In this document: positions 1-8,620 of the stretch, piece after piece
Layout: each line of letters opens with the position of its first letter
How positions within the stretch are numbered: position 1 is the stretch's first letter
Made by a program: the position numbers and the translations under genes
DNA from: Bradyrhizobium lablabi
Lineage (GTDB): Bacteria; Pseudomonadota; Alphaproteobacteria; Rhizobiales; Xanthobacteraceae
Reading direction: 5' to 3'
DNA length: 64,000 bases
Assembly: GCF_018129385.1 (NCBI RefSeq)
Contig: NZ_JAFCLN010000004.1
Span: 372,001-436,000 of the forward strand
The notes under the pieces: model-generated
The model's input: the letters and a program-made list of their open reading frames with translations, nothing else
The model's database searches: none
What the model was told of the DNA's origin: nothing

Positions 1-214
1 CGCGCGGCATTTGATTGTTGCCAACAGCGATCGGAGTAGCCTGACCGGATGGCGCCCCAACGGGGCCATATGGCCACTGAGCGCTATCGATCGGATTCGA
101 CTGATCAAAGCCTTGCGACTGCGGAATCTGGCTAAGGCTCGGCTGCAAGCGAGACAGCAACCCGCCCTGTGAGTAGGTTCCGGGATCAAACAAATAGTCG
201 AGCAGACCCGCCAT
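1..214 (-). CDS. Phage late-region protein, 3' end outside window
   Basis: An open frame starts with ATG at 214 and runs off the left edge without a stop. The visible 71 residues begin MAGLLDYLFDPGTYSQGG and are rich in Q, S, P and G. The start lies 8 bp after the stop of the preceding late gene, which is the tight spacing seen throughout this operon. I do not recognise a domain; it belongs to the tail or internal-virion end of the prophage late operon by position only. Confidence 0.6.
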   Translation of the reverse strand, partial: MAGLLDYLFDPGTYSQGGLLSRLQPSLSQIPQSQGFDQSNPIDSAQWPYGPVGAPSGQATPIAVGNNQMPR

Positions 215-222
215 CTATGACC

Positions 223-1113
223 TCAGCCGAAAAGCTTGAAGATGTTGCCGGCCGTCGTGCCGCCACCGCCGCCGAACAGATTGCTCAAGCCGCCAGTAAT
301 GCCCATGAACTGCTGGACGCCCGACATCTGGTTCGTCGTCGTGCCAGTTCCGGAGGACTGCCCGCCCAATCCAGCAATCGGAATACCGATGTTCGCCAGC
401 AGGCCAAGGTTCTGAACCGGAATGCCGCGCCGCGCCGCCTCTGCTGCAAGGGTCGCATTCGCGCCCGCATTTGCCGCGTCGTTCGCTGCACTCGCTGCAC
501 CAACGCCCGCACCCTGGTTCGCAAGGTACTGTTGCTGAAGGCCCGCAAGCAGGCCGGCGTTCGTGTTGCCGGCGTTGTAGAGATTGCCAGCCGCCGTCTG
601 CTGGTTCGCAACGTTCCGATTATACTGATCCTGAATGATCGGCGCGACGCCCTGCATGATGCCGCGGCCGAGCGCCTGAGAGTTGGCGCCTGAGAAATCC
701 CTACCGGCCGCCGCGAACTGGCCATTCGTCGCGTTGGTGATATCGCTTATGGTCGTGTTGAGAACGTCGCTAAAGCCCGGCGTATTGCGCGGATCATAGT
801 TCGTATTCGAGGCGAGCGGGTTGGTTTGACTAACATAGCGGTCATAGCCGGACTGGATATTGCCGGTCTGATTGAGCGCGCCGCCGCCACCCAGCAGCGT
901 AGTTGCATAGTCCTTGATGGCAGGTGCGAACTGGCCCGCGGTCTGTGCGTTCTGCGTCAGTTGGTTGAGCGCAGTGTTCTCGTTCGAGGTCAGGCCGGTA
1001 TTGGAAAGGTTGCCCTGAAGCTGGCCGAGGATGCCTTGTAAAAGAGGCTGAGCCGGCGCCCATGGATTGGTCTGGCTCTGCTGCGTCGTCTCTTGCTTGC
1101 TAGTACCGCCCAT
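223..1113 (-). CDS. Phage tail-region / internal virion-like protein
   Basis: The 296-residue protein is dominated by Q, N, A and G (for example QQSQTNPWAPAQPLLQGILG near the N-terminus and a glycine run near residue 280) and has no obvious signal peptide. Such low-complexity, alanine/glutamine-rich proteins are common at the tail or ejection-protein end of podovirus late operons. Its ATG (1113-1111) overlaps the stop of the upstream gene, indicating translational coupling. The specific function is not known; the structural role is inferred from position. Confidence 0.6.
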   Translation of the reverse strand: MGGTSKQETTQQSQTNPWAPAQPLLQGILGQLQGNLSNTGLTSNENTALNQLTQNAQTAGQFAPAIKDYATTLLGGGGALNQTGNIQSGYDRYVSQTNPLASNTNYDPRNTPGFSDVLNTTISDITNATNGQFAAAGRDFSGANSQALGRGIMQGVAPIIQDQYNRNVANQQTAAGNLYNAGNTNAGLLAGLQQQYLANQGAGVGAASAANDAANAGANATLAAEAARRGIPVQNLGLLANIGIPIAGLGGQSSGTGTTTNQMSGVQQFMGITGGLSNLFGGGGGTTAGNIFKLFG

Positions 1114-1520
1114 TAGCTATCCAGTCTTCGTTCGAGCGTGATCCACGCAACGTCATAGTCCCTGAAAATCCGCTTCCAGCCCTCGCGGCCTGAAATGCGG
1201 GAGATGACGCAACCTTCATTGCGCCCGTAGTCCTCAATCTCTTCGTACAGTCCGCGCCAGTCCTGTCCCTCGCCGCCGCACGCGACGACATCGAGAACCA
1301 GGCCGCGCGGGTCATGCACTAAACGAGTGACGCAGGCGGCCTTCAGCGACCCATCCCAGACGATCCAGAGCAGCGCTCCCTTATCGATTTCGCGCTTTAC
1401 CTCGCCGATGGACCATGAACCGCACCGCTCGGTTGCCTTCTTCAGCAAGGGCTCGGCGTGAGGCCAGAACTCGTCAACTTGCGGCGGGTATACGCAGACG
1501 AGATCAGCCGATGATCGCAT
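1113..1520 (-). CDS. Hypothetical phage protein, GNAT-like
   Basis: The 135-residue protein contains LLWIVWDGSLKAACVTRL followed by a conserved-looking core ending GREGWKRIFRDYD. The pattern resembles phage proteins with a GNAT-like fold found next to tail genes, but no acyl-CoA signature can be confirmed by eye. The open frame extends to 1556; I prefer the ATG at 1520 because it leaves a shorter overlap (17 bp) with the upstream gene. Function unknown. Confidence 0.55.
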   Translation of the reverse strand: MRSSADLVCVYPPQVDEFWPHAEPLLKKATERCGSWSIGEVKREIDKGALLWIVWDGSLKAACVTRLVHDPRGLVLDVVACGGEGQDWRGLYEEIEDYGRNEGCVISRISGREGWKRIFRDYDVAWITLERRLDS

Positions 1521-1818
1521 ACGAGAACGTCCGCGAGGCTGTCGCTGAATTGGCATGTGTCACAGTGAACGACCCGTTCGCTGTTGCAGAGATGTAGATC
1601 GTTCCCGCTCCCATCTCAGCGCCCGCATTCGCCGTCGTTGGCGTAATCGAGATGTGCGAGCCCTCTGCGCAATTCTCGTTTGTAACCGTCGTCGTCGCCG
1701 CGCTCGTCGTGCAAGTAAACGTTCCCGTCGCATTCGACCGGCCGGAGGCCAGTTGCTGGAGCGAGAGCGCGAACTTGTAGAGGTCTTTCTCAGTTAGGCC
1801 CGGGACGTATGCGGTCAC
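1504..1818 (-). CDS. Hypothetical phage tail-region protein
   Basis: The 104-residue protein starts MTAYVPGLTEKDLYKFA; the second half is rich in T, S, A and N, with two cysteines (FTCTT and NENCAEG), consistent with a beta-rich virion component. It overlaps the gene before it by 4 bp (ATGA-type junction). No family recognised; structural role inferred from operon position. Confidence 0.6.
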   Translation of the reverse strand: MTAYVPGLTEKDLYKFALSLQQLASGRSNATGTFTCTTSAATTTVTNENCAEGSHISITPTTANAGAEMGAGTIYISATANGSFTVTHANSATASRTFSYAIIG

Positions 1819-3290
1819 AATTGCCCCGTCTGCACGAAGTCAGGCACAACGCCCGCGAAGTATGTCCACGTCGTACCGGAGGGGATGCGAAGCCTCATGC
1901 GGGCGTATCGCGTGTCCCTGATCTGCGGATCAATGCGGCCTGTGCGCGAGCTGATCGAAACCTCTGCGTCATCGTTCGATGCCTGCCCTTGCGTCAGGCG
2001 ATGCGAGACAAGACCAAACACCGATGCCGAGTCTGTGACGGGACGAAAGCCGCGAACCGTGATTGTTCGCTCATCCGTCCCCTGCTCTCCGGTCTCAAGC
2101 GTTGCCTCTAAATTCGATCCCCGGAAGAAGCTCAGCTTATGACTGCTGTCGAACTGCGCGATTTCAGGCTGAACCGCGGTAGCATAAGCATCAAGGCTGA
2201 TCGTCAGCGCATCAATCGAGCCCGAAATGCTGTCCAGAGATTCCAGCGTCAGGCCCGTTTGAGAAATGCCAAGCAGATATTCACCCGAGACAGACAACGG
2301 GAAGAACCTGTCCAGCAGGATGTCATAGCCCAAAATCTTGTCGAACAGCCCCGTTGTGCCGTTCACCGACTTGTAAGCCCAATAAACCCGAGGGCTCCGG
2401 GGATCTGAGGCACCAATGAACAGTTGCAAACTGCCCTTGTCGAGGTCGGCAATAAAGGTGCGGTCTACTTTTTCTCTCCCTATCGGCTCCGGATACCCGC
2501 CCGGCGCGATCTTCTGGAAACCCTGCGAGGAATAGAACAGGATATTCTCGCCTGCTCTTACAATCGAGTAAGGCGCATAGAGGCCCTTGTCTTGCGCGAT
2601 GCGATCGATCTGAAAGATGATCGGCGAGCCCGGCACGTAAGACATGCGCCGGATGGCCTGATCTTGAAAGATAATCCCGTACTCACCGCCAGCGACACCG
2701 CGGACAATGCCACCATCCGGGAAGTCCTGAAAGTCAGACCCTCCTACCCCGCTCGTCCAGCTATCGGCGGCGTTGAAGTTGTTCAGCCCCGACCATTGGA
2801 TACGAAAGGGCGCCGAATCCAGACCAGACAGAACGAGGAAGCGGCCCACAACACTGATATAAGAGGCCTGCGGCGGCGATCCGAGCGCATCAACGAACGT
2901 CGAGGGCGACGCAAGGTCAAAAACCTGGAGCGGCGCATTCCTCTGTGTGGCCCAGACCAAACTTCCCGTTTGGGCGAACTGCCATTGAGCATCGGACGAA
3001 AGATCGGTGTAGGCCACTCCTCCCTTGGAAACATCGCCCCATGAGAGGTTGGTGTTGCTCATCTTGTAGAGACGGTTCGACGTACCGGCGAATGTCGTGA
3101 CTGATCCATCGTCGTTAAGAGCATAGAACGCCCCACGGCAGGGCGCGGCTATCGCTTGCGAGAATTCTTGAGCGGCAGGAAACGGGCCATAGCCATCACC
3201 CCTCGGAATAACGTTCAGGATGCTCTTCGTTGCCTGCGCTTCGTAGTCGGCAACGTCAGGCCGGTACTCTCCGATTTGCAGAAGCGGCAT
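1815..3290 (-). CDS. Phage stabilisation (head-closure) protein, P22 gp10-like
   Basis: The 491-residue protein opens MPLLQIGEYRPDVADYEAQ and has repeated beta-strand blocks such as VVGRFLVLSGLD, GIIFQDQAIRRM and GENILFYSSQGFQKI. This layout and length fit the packaged-DNA stabilisation protein family typified by P22 gp10 (about 470 residues), which sits on the portal/adaptor stack and keeps DNA in the head. The late-operon location downstream of the adaptor gene supports this. It overlaps the next gene by 4 bp. The family assignment is from remembered sequence patterns, not a search. Confidence 0.6.
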   Translation of the reverse strand: MPLLQIGEYRPDVADYEAQATKSILNVIPRGDGYGPFPAAQEFSQAIAAPCRGAFYALNDDGSVTTFAGTSNRLYKMSNTNLSWGDVSKGGVAYTDLSSDAQWQFAQTGSLVWATQRNAPLQVFDLASPSTFVDALGSPPQASYISVVGRFLVLSGLDSAPFRIQWSGLNNFNAADSWTSGVGGSDFQDFPDGGIVRGVAGGEYGIIFQDQAIRRMSYVPGSPIIFQIDRIAQDKGLYAPYSIVRAGENILFYSSQGFQKIAPGGYPEPIGREKVDRTFIADLDKGSLQLFIGASDPRSPRVYWAYKSVNGTTGLFDKILGYDILLDRFFPLSVSGEYLLGISQTGLTLESLDSISGSIDALTISLDAYATAVQPEIAQFDSSHKLSFFRGSNLEATLETGEQGTDERTITVRGFRPVTDSASVFGLVSHRLTQGQASNDDAEVSISSRTGRIDPQIRDTRYARMRLRIPSGTTWTYFAGVVPDFVQTGQL

Positions 3291-3293
3291 GTG

Positions 3294-3734
3294 TTAGGCC
3301 GACGCCCTTGCGCACGCTGCCATGATGGCCTCAGCAAAGGCGGACAGCCTGTCACGGAGTTTTTCGTTTTCGATTGCCGCCGCCTCGACGCTCGCCTTTA
3401 GAGCGTCCTTCTCCGCCACTAGGCCGGCTTTGACCGTCTCGAAGTCGGCAACAAGCTTTTGCTTCTCGGTCGCCGCCTGCGCCCGCTCCTCAGAAAGCTG
3501 AGCCAGAAAGACGGCGAACTTCTCGCCAAGATAGGCTTGGGCCTCCTCTGCCGTCAGGTCTTTGGCCTTGTCTGGCGCGAAGGGCGCGGCCAACTCGTTT
3601 TTGTCGGTGTTGACCAGCGCCGTGCCGGTCTGGAGTTGGTATGTCTTGATTGTGCCTAGTGCGCCGTCCTGCGGATTCCAGTTGCCGCGGATCAGCAATT
3701 CATAAAACACGCCTTCGTGCTGTTCGATGGGCAT
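3294..3734 (-). CDS. Hypothetical phage protein with C-terminal coiled coil
   Basis: The N-terminal 60 residues (MPIEQHEGVFYELLIRGNWN) look like a small beta-rich module. Residues of about 65-140 are A/E/K-rich with heptad-like spacing and predict a coiled coil. It lies directly after the fibre-like gene and could be a fibre-associated or assembly protein. No family recognised. Confidence 0.6.
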   Translation of the reverse strand: MPIEQHEGVFYELLIRGNWNPQDGALGTIKTYQLQTGTALVNTDKNELAAPFAPDKAKDLTAEEAQAYLGEKFAVFLAQLSEERAQAATEKQKLVADFETVKAGLVAEKDALKASVEAAAIENEKLRDRLSAFAEAIMAACARASA

Positions 3735-3749
3735 TGTGTTCCTTTTCCC

Positions 3750-5747
3750 TTAAGCGATAGCGGTAACGTTGGTGCCGGCGATCTTCCACGCCGAGCCGTT
3801 GTATGTGACAAGGCCGCCAGTGCCCGCGCCTACGCCTTCTTGTGTGCCAGCGCCGTTGAATACGCGGCAGTTCGAGCACCACACCGCTGAGCCAGCAGTG
3901 CCGGCCGGCAGGCCCGCAACAGTGAAGGAGCCGGCCTTCAGAAAGGTGGTCGCCGTAACGGACGTGCCGGAAGCGATCGCCTTTGCGGCGTAGATGCCGC
4001 CAAGCGTGTTGATTGCGCCCGCTCCGGTGCCAATATTGGCGTCAACCGTTGATGCAAACGACACGCTATCGTCGGCAATCGATAGCCGCATGGTTCGCGC
4101 TGACGTATTGGCATTGAAGTATTCAAGGTCACTGCTGGTGCCGGTTGCCTCAATCGCGGATACATGACCCAGAAACCAAATCGTCCCCGCAGTCGCGTTT
4201 TTGCGCCAAGAGACAAAGGCGCCCTGCGCAGTCGCGTTCGCACCATTTAAGGCAAGGAAGGCGTTAAGGGCGCCAGTGCCGCCCGGCCCAATCGTTGCAG
4301 TTTGCCCGCCACCGCCTGCTGTGAGAGTGGTAAAGGTGCCCGCCAGCGGCGTCGAGCTGCCGATAATGACGTTATTGATCTGGTTGCCGCCACCGGAAAC
4401 GGTGCCGCCAAGCGTAACGGCGGGAATCGTCCATGCGCCTGAGGCTGTCCATGTGCCCTTAGCGACTGACGCATCCAGCGTCTTGTTGTCGAGTTCCTGC
4501 GTTGCGTCCAGCGTGACCAGCGTCCCGCTGGCGTCCGGCAGCGTCAGAATCCGCGAGGTCGTCAGCAACACCGGATCGATCTTGAAACTGATGCCCGTCG
4601 TCTTCAGCCAAGAAGGGCGCTCGGATGCGTCCGTGTAATATCGGTTGCCAGATGCGGGCGCGCCGGGAGAGCCCGACTGCGCGGGCATCTCAAGATAGCC
4701 CTCGCCGGCCGTTCCGCTGAGATAGACCTTTGGCGCCCGCACCGTTCCAAAAAGGAAGGTGGTGGTATGGTTGGAATTGCCCAACACCACCTGATTGCTT
4801 GCCGTCGCCTTGGCGCGATGGCCAATCATGATGCAGTTGTTGAGGTTCTGAATGCCGCCCGTGAAGCTGGCGCCGAACCCAACCGCGACGTTTTGCGAGC
4901 CCGTCAGGTTCTGGTTGGTTGAGGCGTCCGTGTGATCGTCGCCATAGAGCGAGTTTCGCCCAACCGCAACGTTCTCGTCACCCGTCGAATTGCCCGGATT
5001 GGAATCGACACCAACGCTGGTGTTGGATTCGCCATCCGTGTTCGAATAACCGGAGTCGCGCCCAACAAAGGTATTGTTGCTGCCCGTGGTGACGTTGTAG
5101 CCGGCTTGCAAGCCGAGCGCAGTGTTATGCCCGCCGGTCGTGATCTTGTAGAGGGTGCTGAGACCAACGGCCGTGTTTGCGGTCGCCGTTGATCCAAAGC
5201 CCATCGAGTTGTCGCCGATAGCAACGTTGCTGTTGCCCGTCGAGAGCGACGGCATGGCGCCGTAGCCGATGGCGACGTTGGAATATCCTTCCGTAACCGC
5301 CGGCAAGGTTTGATTGCCAATGGCGACGTTGCGATAGCCGGTCGTGAGGTTGTGCAGGGCATTTATGCCGATGCCCAGATTTTCGGAGGCGAGAGTTGAC
5401 GCACCACCACCAGGCGAAAGCGTGTCGTTGCCCGCATCCTCGCCGGCAAAGATGTTGTCGCCGTCTGCGCCGGTCGGGTTGATCGTCCGCCAGAACGTAA
5501 GATCGAGCGTTGCCAGCGTGCCGGTGGTCGGCAGCGTGAGATTGGTTTCGGCGCTGACGTTAAGCGTTATCGCATACGCGCCGCTAATCGTGATCGTGCT
5601 GGCGTCGTCGTTGGCAACGCCGGTGCCGCCCTGTGAGGGCGTCCAGGGCCCATCCTGGTCGTGGTCAGCGTCCCACTTCGGGCCGTCGATCAGCGCGGTA
5701 TCGTCAGGAGGTGCGCCAGTCTGATCGCGATGCCTGATCTTGCCCAT
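3750..5747 (-). CDS. Tail fibre-like protein with YadA-head-type repeats
   Basis: A 665-residue protein. Residues 123-325 hold roughly ten imperfect repeats built on N(V/T)A(V/I)G, for example RNVAIG, SNVAIG, NTAVG, HNTALG, ENVAVG and QNVAVG, spaced by about 15-25 residues. This is the left-handed beta-roll signature of trimeric adhesin heads (YadA-like). A G/T/A-rich region follows to the C-terminus. No S74-type chaperone or other C-terminal motif was seen. It is probably a trimeric receptor-binding or baseplate fibre on the virion. The repeat reading is direct; the role is inferred from position and repeat type. Confidence 0.7.
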   Translation of the reverse strand: MGKIRHRDQTGAPPDDTALIDGPKWDADHDQDGPWTPSQGGTGVANDDASTITISGAYAITLNVSAETNLTLPTTGTLATLDLTFWRTINPTGADGDNIFAGEDAGNDTLSPGGGASTLASENLGIGINALHNLTTGYRNVAIGNQTLPAVTEGYSNVAIGYGAMPSLSTGNSNVAIGDNSMGFGSTATANTAVGLSTLYKITTGGHNTALGLQAGYNVTTGSNNTFVGRDSGYSNTDGESNTSVGVDSNPGNSTGDENVAVGRNSLYGDDHTDASTNQNLTGSQNVAVGFGASFTGGIQNLNNCIMIGHRAKATASNQVVLGNSNHTTTFLFGTVRAPKVYLSGTAGEGYLEMPAQSGSPGAPASGNRYYTDASERPSWLKTTGISFKIDPVLLTTSRILTLPDASGTLVTLDATQELDNKTLDASVAKGTWTASGAWTIPAVTLGGTVSGGGNQINNVIIGSSTPLAGTFTTLTAGGGGQTATIGPGGTGALNAFLALNGANATAQGAFVSWRKNATAGTIWFLGHVSAIEATGTSSDLEYFNANTSARTMRLSIADDSVSFASTVDANIGTGAGAINTLGGIYAAKAIASGTSVTATTFLKAGSFTVAGLPAGTAGSAVWCSNCRVFNGAGTQEGVGAGTGGLVTYNGSAWKIAGTNVTAIA

Positions 5748-5951
5748 TTATTGCGGCATCCACGTCGTTGATTGCTGAGTGCTGGCGTCCCAAACCTCGA
5801 CGCCCCCGGCTGGGTTGCCGAGCGCGAAGACGCGTTTGCCGTTGTGAAAAGCATGGGAGAAAACAAGGGTGCTGAAGACGTGCAGGCCGGCGTCCTCGTT
5901 CGACCATCTTTCAACCTGAGCCTTGGACATGCTAGTTGTCCAAGTCGTCAC
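5748..5951 (-). CDS. Small phage protein between adaptor and fibre genes
   Basis: A 67-residue open frame reaches back to a GTG at 5951 that overlaps the adaptor stop; an internal ATG at 5930 (MSKAQVERWSNEDAG) is an alternative start. The sequence ends WDASTQQSTTWMPQ, one base before the fibre gene boundary. The tight packing between two virion genes supports a real gene. Function unknown. Confidence 0.55.
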   Translation of the reverse strand: MTTWTTSMSKAQVERWSNEDAGLHVFSTLVFSHAFHNGKRVFALGNPAGGVEVWDASTQQSTTWMPQ

Positions 5952-6607
5952 GGAGCGACCCCCGAAACCCGCATAGTGAGCGGACCAGCGTTGAACGTGG
6001 AGGTCATACCAAGATTGTTCAGCGCATCGATCGCGTTCGAGAAGCCCGCAGCCCAGACCTGAATGCGCTCATCGTTCTTAAGGTAAGGCGTAGCCTCCAG
6101 CAAAGTCCCGTAGAGATACGCATCGGGCGCCAGATCAAGCAGCCAGTTCGTGGTATTGGAGGACAGTGCGGGGATGTTCTTCCGATAGACCATCTCTACG
6201 TCGTAGTTCTGATCTGGCGTCGGGAGCAGTTCGATCTCGTCGCCCATGATGGTGAAGAACTGAGGCCGCCCAGATACATTCGCAGCGCTGTACCTGATCT
6301 CGTCCATTTGAGTGCCGGAGCGAAACTCAAGACACGGCTTGCCGGAGACGCTGGAGAGCCGGATGCGCCGCATCGACTGGAAGTCACTCGGCAGGGATAC
6401 AAATTCCGGATCGGTTGTCCCGGTATCGAGCGTCGTGACTGATCGCTGCTCCATCTGCCGGACAAACAGCGTCCGGTTCAGCTTGGCTTCGCAGAGCTGG
6501 ATAAAGCTCGGGATACGCGCAATCAGCGTCGTGTCCTGATCTCGGCCCAGGTATTCAGTCGCCGCCGTTTGCAGAGTCGTGTAATTGGTTATCGTTGCCA
6601 CGACCAA
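5948..6607 (-). CDS. Phage adaptor (head-to-tail) protein, SU10 adaptor-like
   Basis: The 219-residue protein starts MVVATITNYTTLQTAATEYL and includes FIQLCEAKLNRTL and LPSDFQSMRRIRL. These match the general pattern of the SU10-type adaptor family: an N-terminal helix bundle, then a beta domain with a LPxDF motif, then a C-terminal helix with an acidic/aromatic WLLDLAPDAYLYG segment. The adaptor ring joins the portal to the tail nozzle. Size, motif order and location between capsid and fibre genes agree. Confidence is high for the role, lower for the exact family. Confidence 0.75.
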   Translation of the reverse strand: MVVATITNYTTLQTAATEYLGRDQDTTLIARIPSFIQLCEAKLNRTLFVRQMEQRSVTTLDTGTTDPEFVSLPSDFQSMRRIRLSSVSGKPCLEFRSGTQMDEIRYSAANVSGRPQFFTIMGDEIELLPTPDQNYDVEMVYRKNIPALSSNTTNWLLDLAPDAYLYGTLLEATPYLKNDERIQVWAAGFSNAIDALNNLGMTSTFNAGPLTMRVSGVAP

Positions 6608-6909
6608 CCTACTTGCAATGCGGGCTTGTCAACGCGAAGATATGCCCATTCCGGGTCTTCAAGCTTCCTCTGAACGATCGCGTCAAACTCGGGGGTGAAC
6701 ATCCGCAAGGACGTGTTGCCCTTGCGGTGTTCTTCATCAAGCCACCTGACATAGATCACGTTCGGGATGCGCGCGACGTGGCGCCCCCAATCGCTGCGCT
6801 GCTGCTCAGTGCGTGCAGCCCTATTCCATTCAAGGATGGGCTCCACGTCCTGAACGTGCTGGACTGTGAGGTCTTGGCCGTTGCTGTCGAGATGAAAGCG
6901 AACGTCCAT
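6589..6909 (-). CDS. Conserved hypothetical phage protein
   Basis: The 106-residue protein begins MDVRFHLDSNGQDLTVQHVQ and contains many charged and aromatic residues (NVIYVRWLDEEHRKG). It overlaps the adaptor gene start by 19 bp and abuts the gene before it by one base. Proteins of this pattern accompany adaptor genes in related prophages, but no function is known to me. Confidence 0.6.
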   Translation of the reverse strand: MDVRFHLDSNGQDLTVQHVQDVEPILEWNRAARTEQQRSDWGRHVARIPNVIYVRWLDEEHRKGNTSLRMFTPEFDAIVQRKLEDPEWAYLRVDKPALQVGWSWQR

Positions 6910-7205
6910 CAGGCAAGTTCCGTCACCCAGAGCGTTCCGGCCGTTGCCGTCACGAGGCCGCCGGTCGCCGCCTTGATGGCGGAGATGCGTTGGCCCGGCG
7001 TAACCGTCACATACTCGATCCAGTTAGCTGGCAAGAACGGGTCCGAAACAGTTGCAGTCTGCGCGCCGTCGCCGATCTTGAAGTGACAGGCAGAGTTGGC
7101 AACCAATCGGAGCTGATAGGTCTGGGCACCAAACGCATTGGTGATCGCCGTCGAGGCATCGTAGGCGATTACCTGCGTGGTGCTGTTGCGGGCAGACTGC
7201 TGCAT
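6909..7205 (-). CDS. Hypothetical phage virion-region protein
   Basis: A 98-residue, beta-rich, S/T/A-rich protein (TYQLRLVANSACHFKIGDG). It lies between the capsid gene and the adaptor gene, where decoration or head-completion proteins are usual. No motif proves that role. The start is separated from the upstream stop by one base. Confidence 0.55.
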   Translation of the reverse strand: MQQSARNSTTQVIAYDASTAITNAFGAQTYQLRLVANSACHFKIGDGAQTATVSDPFLPANWIEYVTVTPGQRISAIKAATGGLVTATAGTLWVTELA

Positions 7206-7206
7206 C

Positions 7207-7587
7207 TTAGCTCACCAGGATGTCGGCGTAATAGGTCGCAGGTACCGTGCCTGATCCGGCACCATCGGAAATGAACTCGATGTTGTTGCCGGCATCGCCC
7301 AAGTTGGCTCCGCTCGGCACAACCTCTGAAACCACTCCGGCTGCGGAGCTGGTATGGCTCTGAGTCCATGTCGGGATGGTGATCGCCGTTCCCGCCGAGC
7401 CTGACACGCCAATCTTGGCCGTCAGGACGTTTGGCGCGGTGGTGACGGCGGCGTGAATGACGCAGCCGAGGAGAACGATCTTGCCGCGGACAGGCATCGT
7501 CGAGAATGAGCTGCCAGCGGTCGAGATATCGGCATTGTAGGAAAACACCCGAACGATATTGAGCGGGCGATTGACAGGAAGTGCCAT
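7207..7587 (-). CDS. Hypothetical phage virion-region protein
   Basis: The 126-residue protein (MALPVNRPLNIVRVFSYNAD) is rich in V, A, T and G with alternating hydrophobics, suggesting a beta sandwich. It is the first gene after the capsid terminator, and may be a head decoration or joining protein; this is inference from position alone. Confidence 0.55.
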   Translation of the reverse strand: MALPVNRPLNIVRVFSYNADISTAGSSFSTMPVRGKIVLLGCVIHAAVTTAPNVLTAKIGVSGSAGTAITIPTWTQSHTSSAAGVVSEVVPSGANLGDAGNNIEFISDGAGSGTVPATYYADILVS

Positions 7588-7596
7588 TTAAGCCTC

Positions 7597-7627
7597 CAAA
7601 GAAAAGGCCGCCCCGTGAGGAGCGGCC
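7597..7627 (-). terminator. Rho-independent terminator after capsid gene
   Basis: On the minus strand GGCCGCTCC, loop TCAC, GGGGCGGCC (7627-7606, one G-U pair) is followed by TTTTCTTT. It lies about 20 bp beyond the major capsid stop and before the next late gene. It probably causes partial termination so that capsid transcripts exceed those of downstream genes. Confidence 0.7.
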
Positions 7628-7648
7628 ATAAGGTTGATGTTGAGAGGC

Positions 7649-8611
7649 TTACGAGGTGGTGTTGTCGAACACGCCACCGGAGGCCTTCTCGTTGCGCGCA
7701 ACGAGGGTGTACTCCGACAGAACCTGACGACGCTCCGAGTCGCCCGTCCGAGCCAGCGGGATGGAAACCATCTTGCGGCCGTTCAGATAGGCAATGGCCC
7801 ACTTTTCCATCTCAAGAACGAGCACGTCACGGGAGCGCTGGAAGCGGTTCGGAACCACCTTCAGTTTGCCGAAGTCCGACTCGTAGGCATCGACAGAGGC
7901 TACGATCTTCTTCGACTTCGCCTCTTCCATCGGGGTGCTGCGGCCGGTGAAGGTCGAGAACACCTGCTTGTTGAAGGCCCCGGTAAAGATGGTGTCCGGC
8001 TTGCCGCCATTGGTCCAGATGGACGAAAGGACGGTCTTCAGCCGCGCCTCGGTGAACGCAAGCTGCGTACCGTCCGTTCGAGTGCCGGTGCCGTCAGCCG
8101 CGGAAGGATCAGCGGCGCCGCCGGCCACACCCTTCGACGTGTTGGTCTTGATCCAAGACAGAACCGAAGCCACCTTGCGCGCGGTGCCTTCGGCGCCGAC
8201 GTTCTTGGCCTGGTTGGTGCCGACAAGGATGGTCTCCATGTCGCGCTTCAGTTCGAGGCCCTTCAACATCTCCTGATAGGCCAGTTCGTTGTCGCGGCCG
8301 GCATGCTCGACTGCCTGCTGGGTGCCGGAAACGCGGGCAACCTTGTCCGAAATCTGGCAGATATTGCCAAGACGAACGGTCGGGGTTGCGGCATCGGTCG
8401 TGGCGTCGTCGCCTTCCAGAACCGCATTGGAGCTGGAAGCGGCAGCGAGTGCCTGGGTCTGCCATTCATGATTGACGGCGGAGGCCTTCTCGCGCTCGGC
8501 GCCGGTCATGAACGGGGTATCGGTCGGATCGATCCGATAGATCATATCCGACAGGTCTTCGCGATTGCCGATCGCGTCGTAGGTGAGGAAGGTATCTGCA
8601 TCAACAGCCAT
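7649..8611 (-). CDS. Major capsid protein, SU10/DUF5309 type
   Basis: The 320-residue protein begins MAVDADTFLTYDAIGNREDL and contains IYRIDPTDTPFMTGAERE, NHEWQTQ, GNICQISDKVARVSGTQQAV and a long helix (ELAYQEMLKGLELKRDMETI). This is the pattern of the SU10 major head protein family (HK97 fold). It is preceded by a long scaffold-like gene and followed by a strong terminator, as expected for the most abundant virion protein. The family name is from memory; the capsid role is well supported by size and context. Confidence 0.85.
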   Translation of the reverse strand: MAVDADTFLTYDAIGNREDLSDMIYRIDPTDTPFMTGAEREKASAVNHEWQTQALAAASSSNAVLEGDDATTDAATPTVRLGNICQISDKVARVSGTQQAVEHAGRDNELAYQEMLKGLELKRDMETILVGTNQAKNVGAEGTARKVASVLSWIKTNTSKGVAGGAADPSAADGTGTRTDGTQLAFTEARLKTVLSSIWTNGGKPDTIFTGAFNKQVFSTFTGRSTPMEEAKSKKIVASVDAYESDFGKLKVVPNRFQRSRDVLVLEMEKWAIAYLNGRKMVSIPLARTGDSERRQVLSEYTLVARNEKASGGVFDNTTS

Positions 8612-8620
8612 TGTAGTCTC

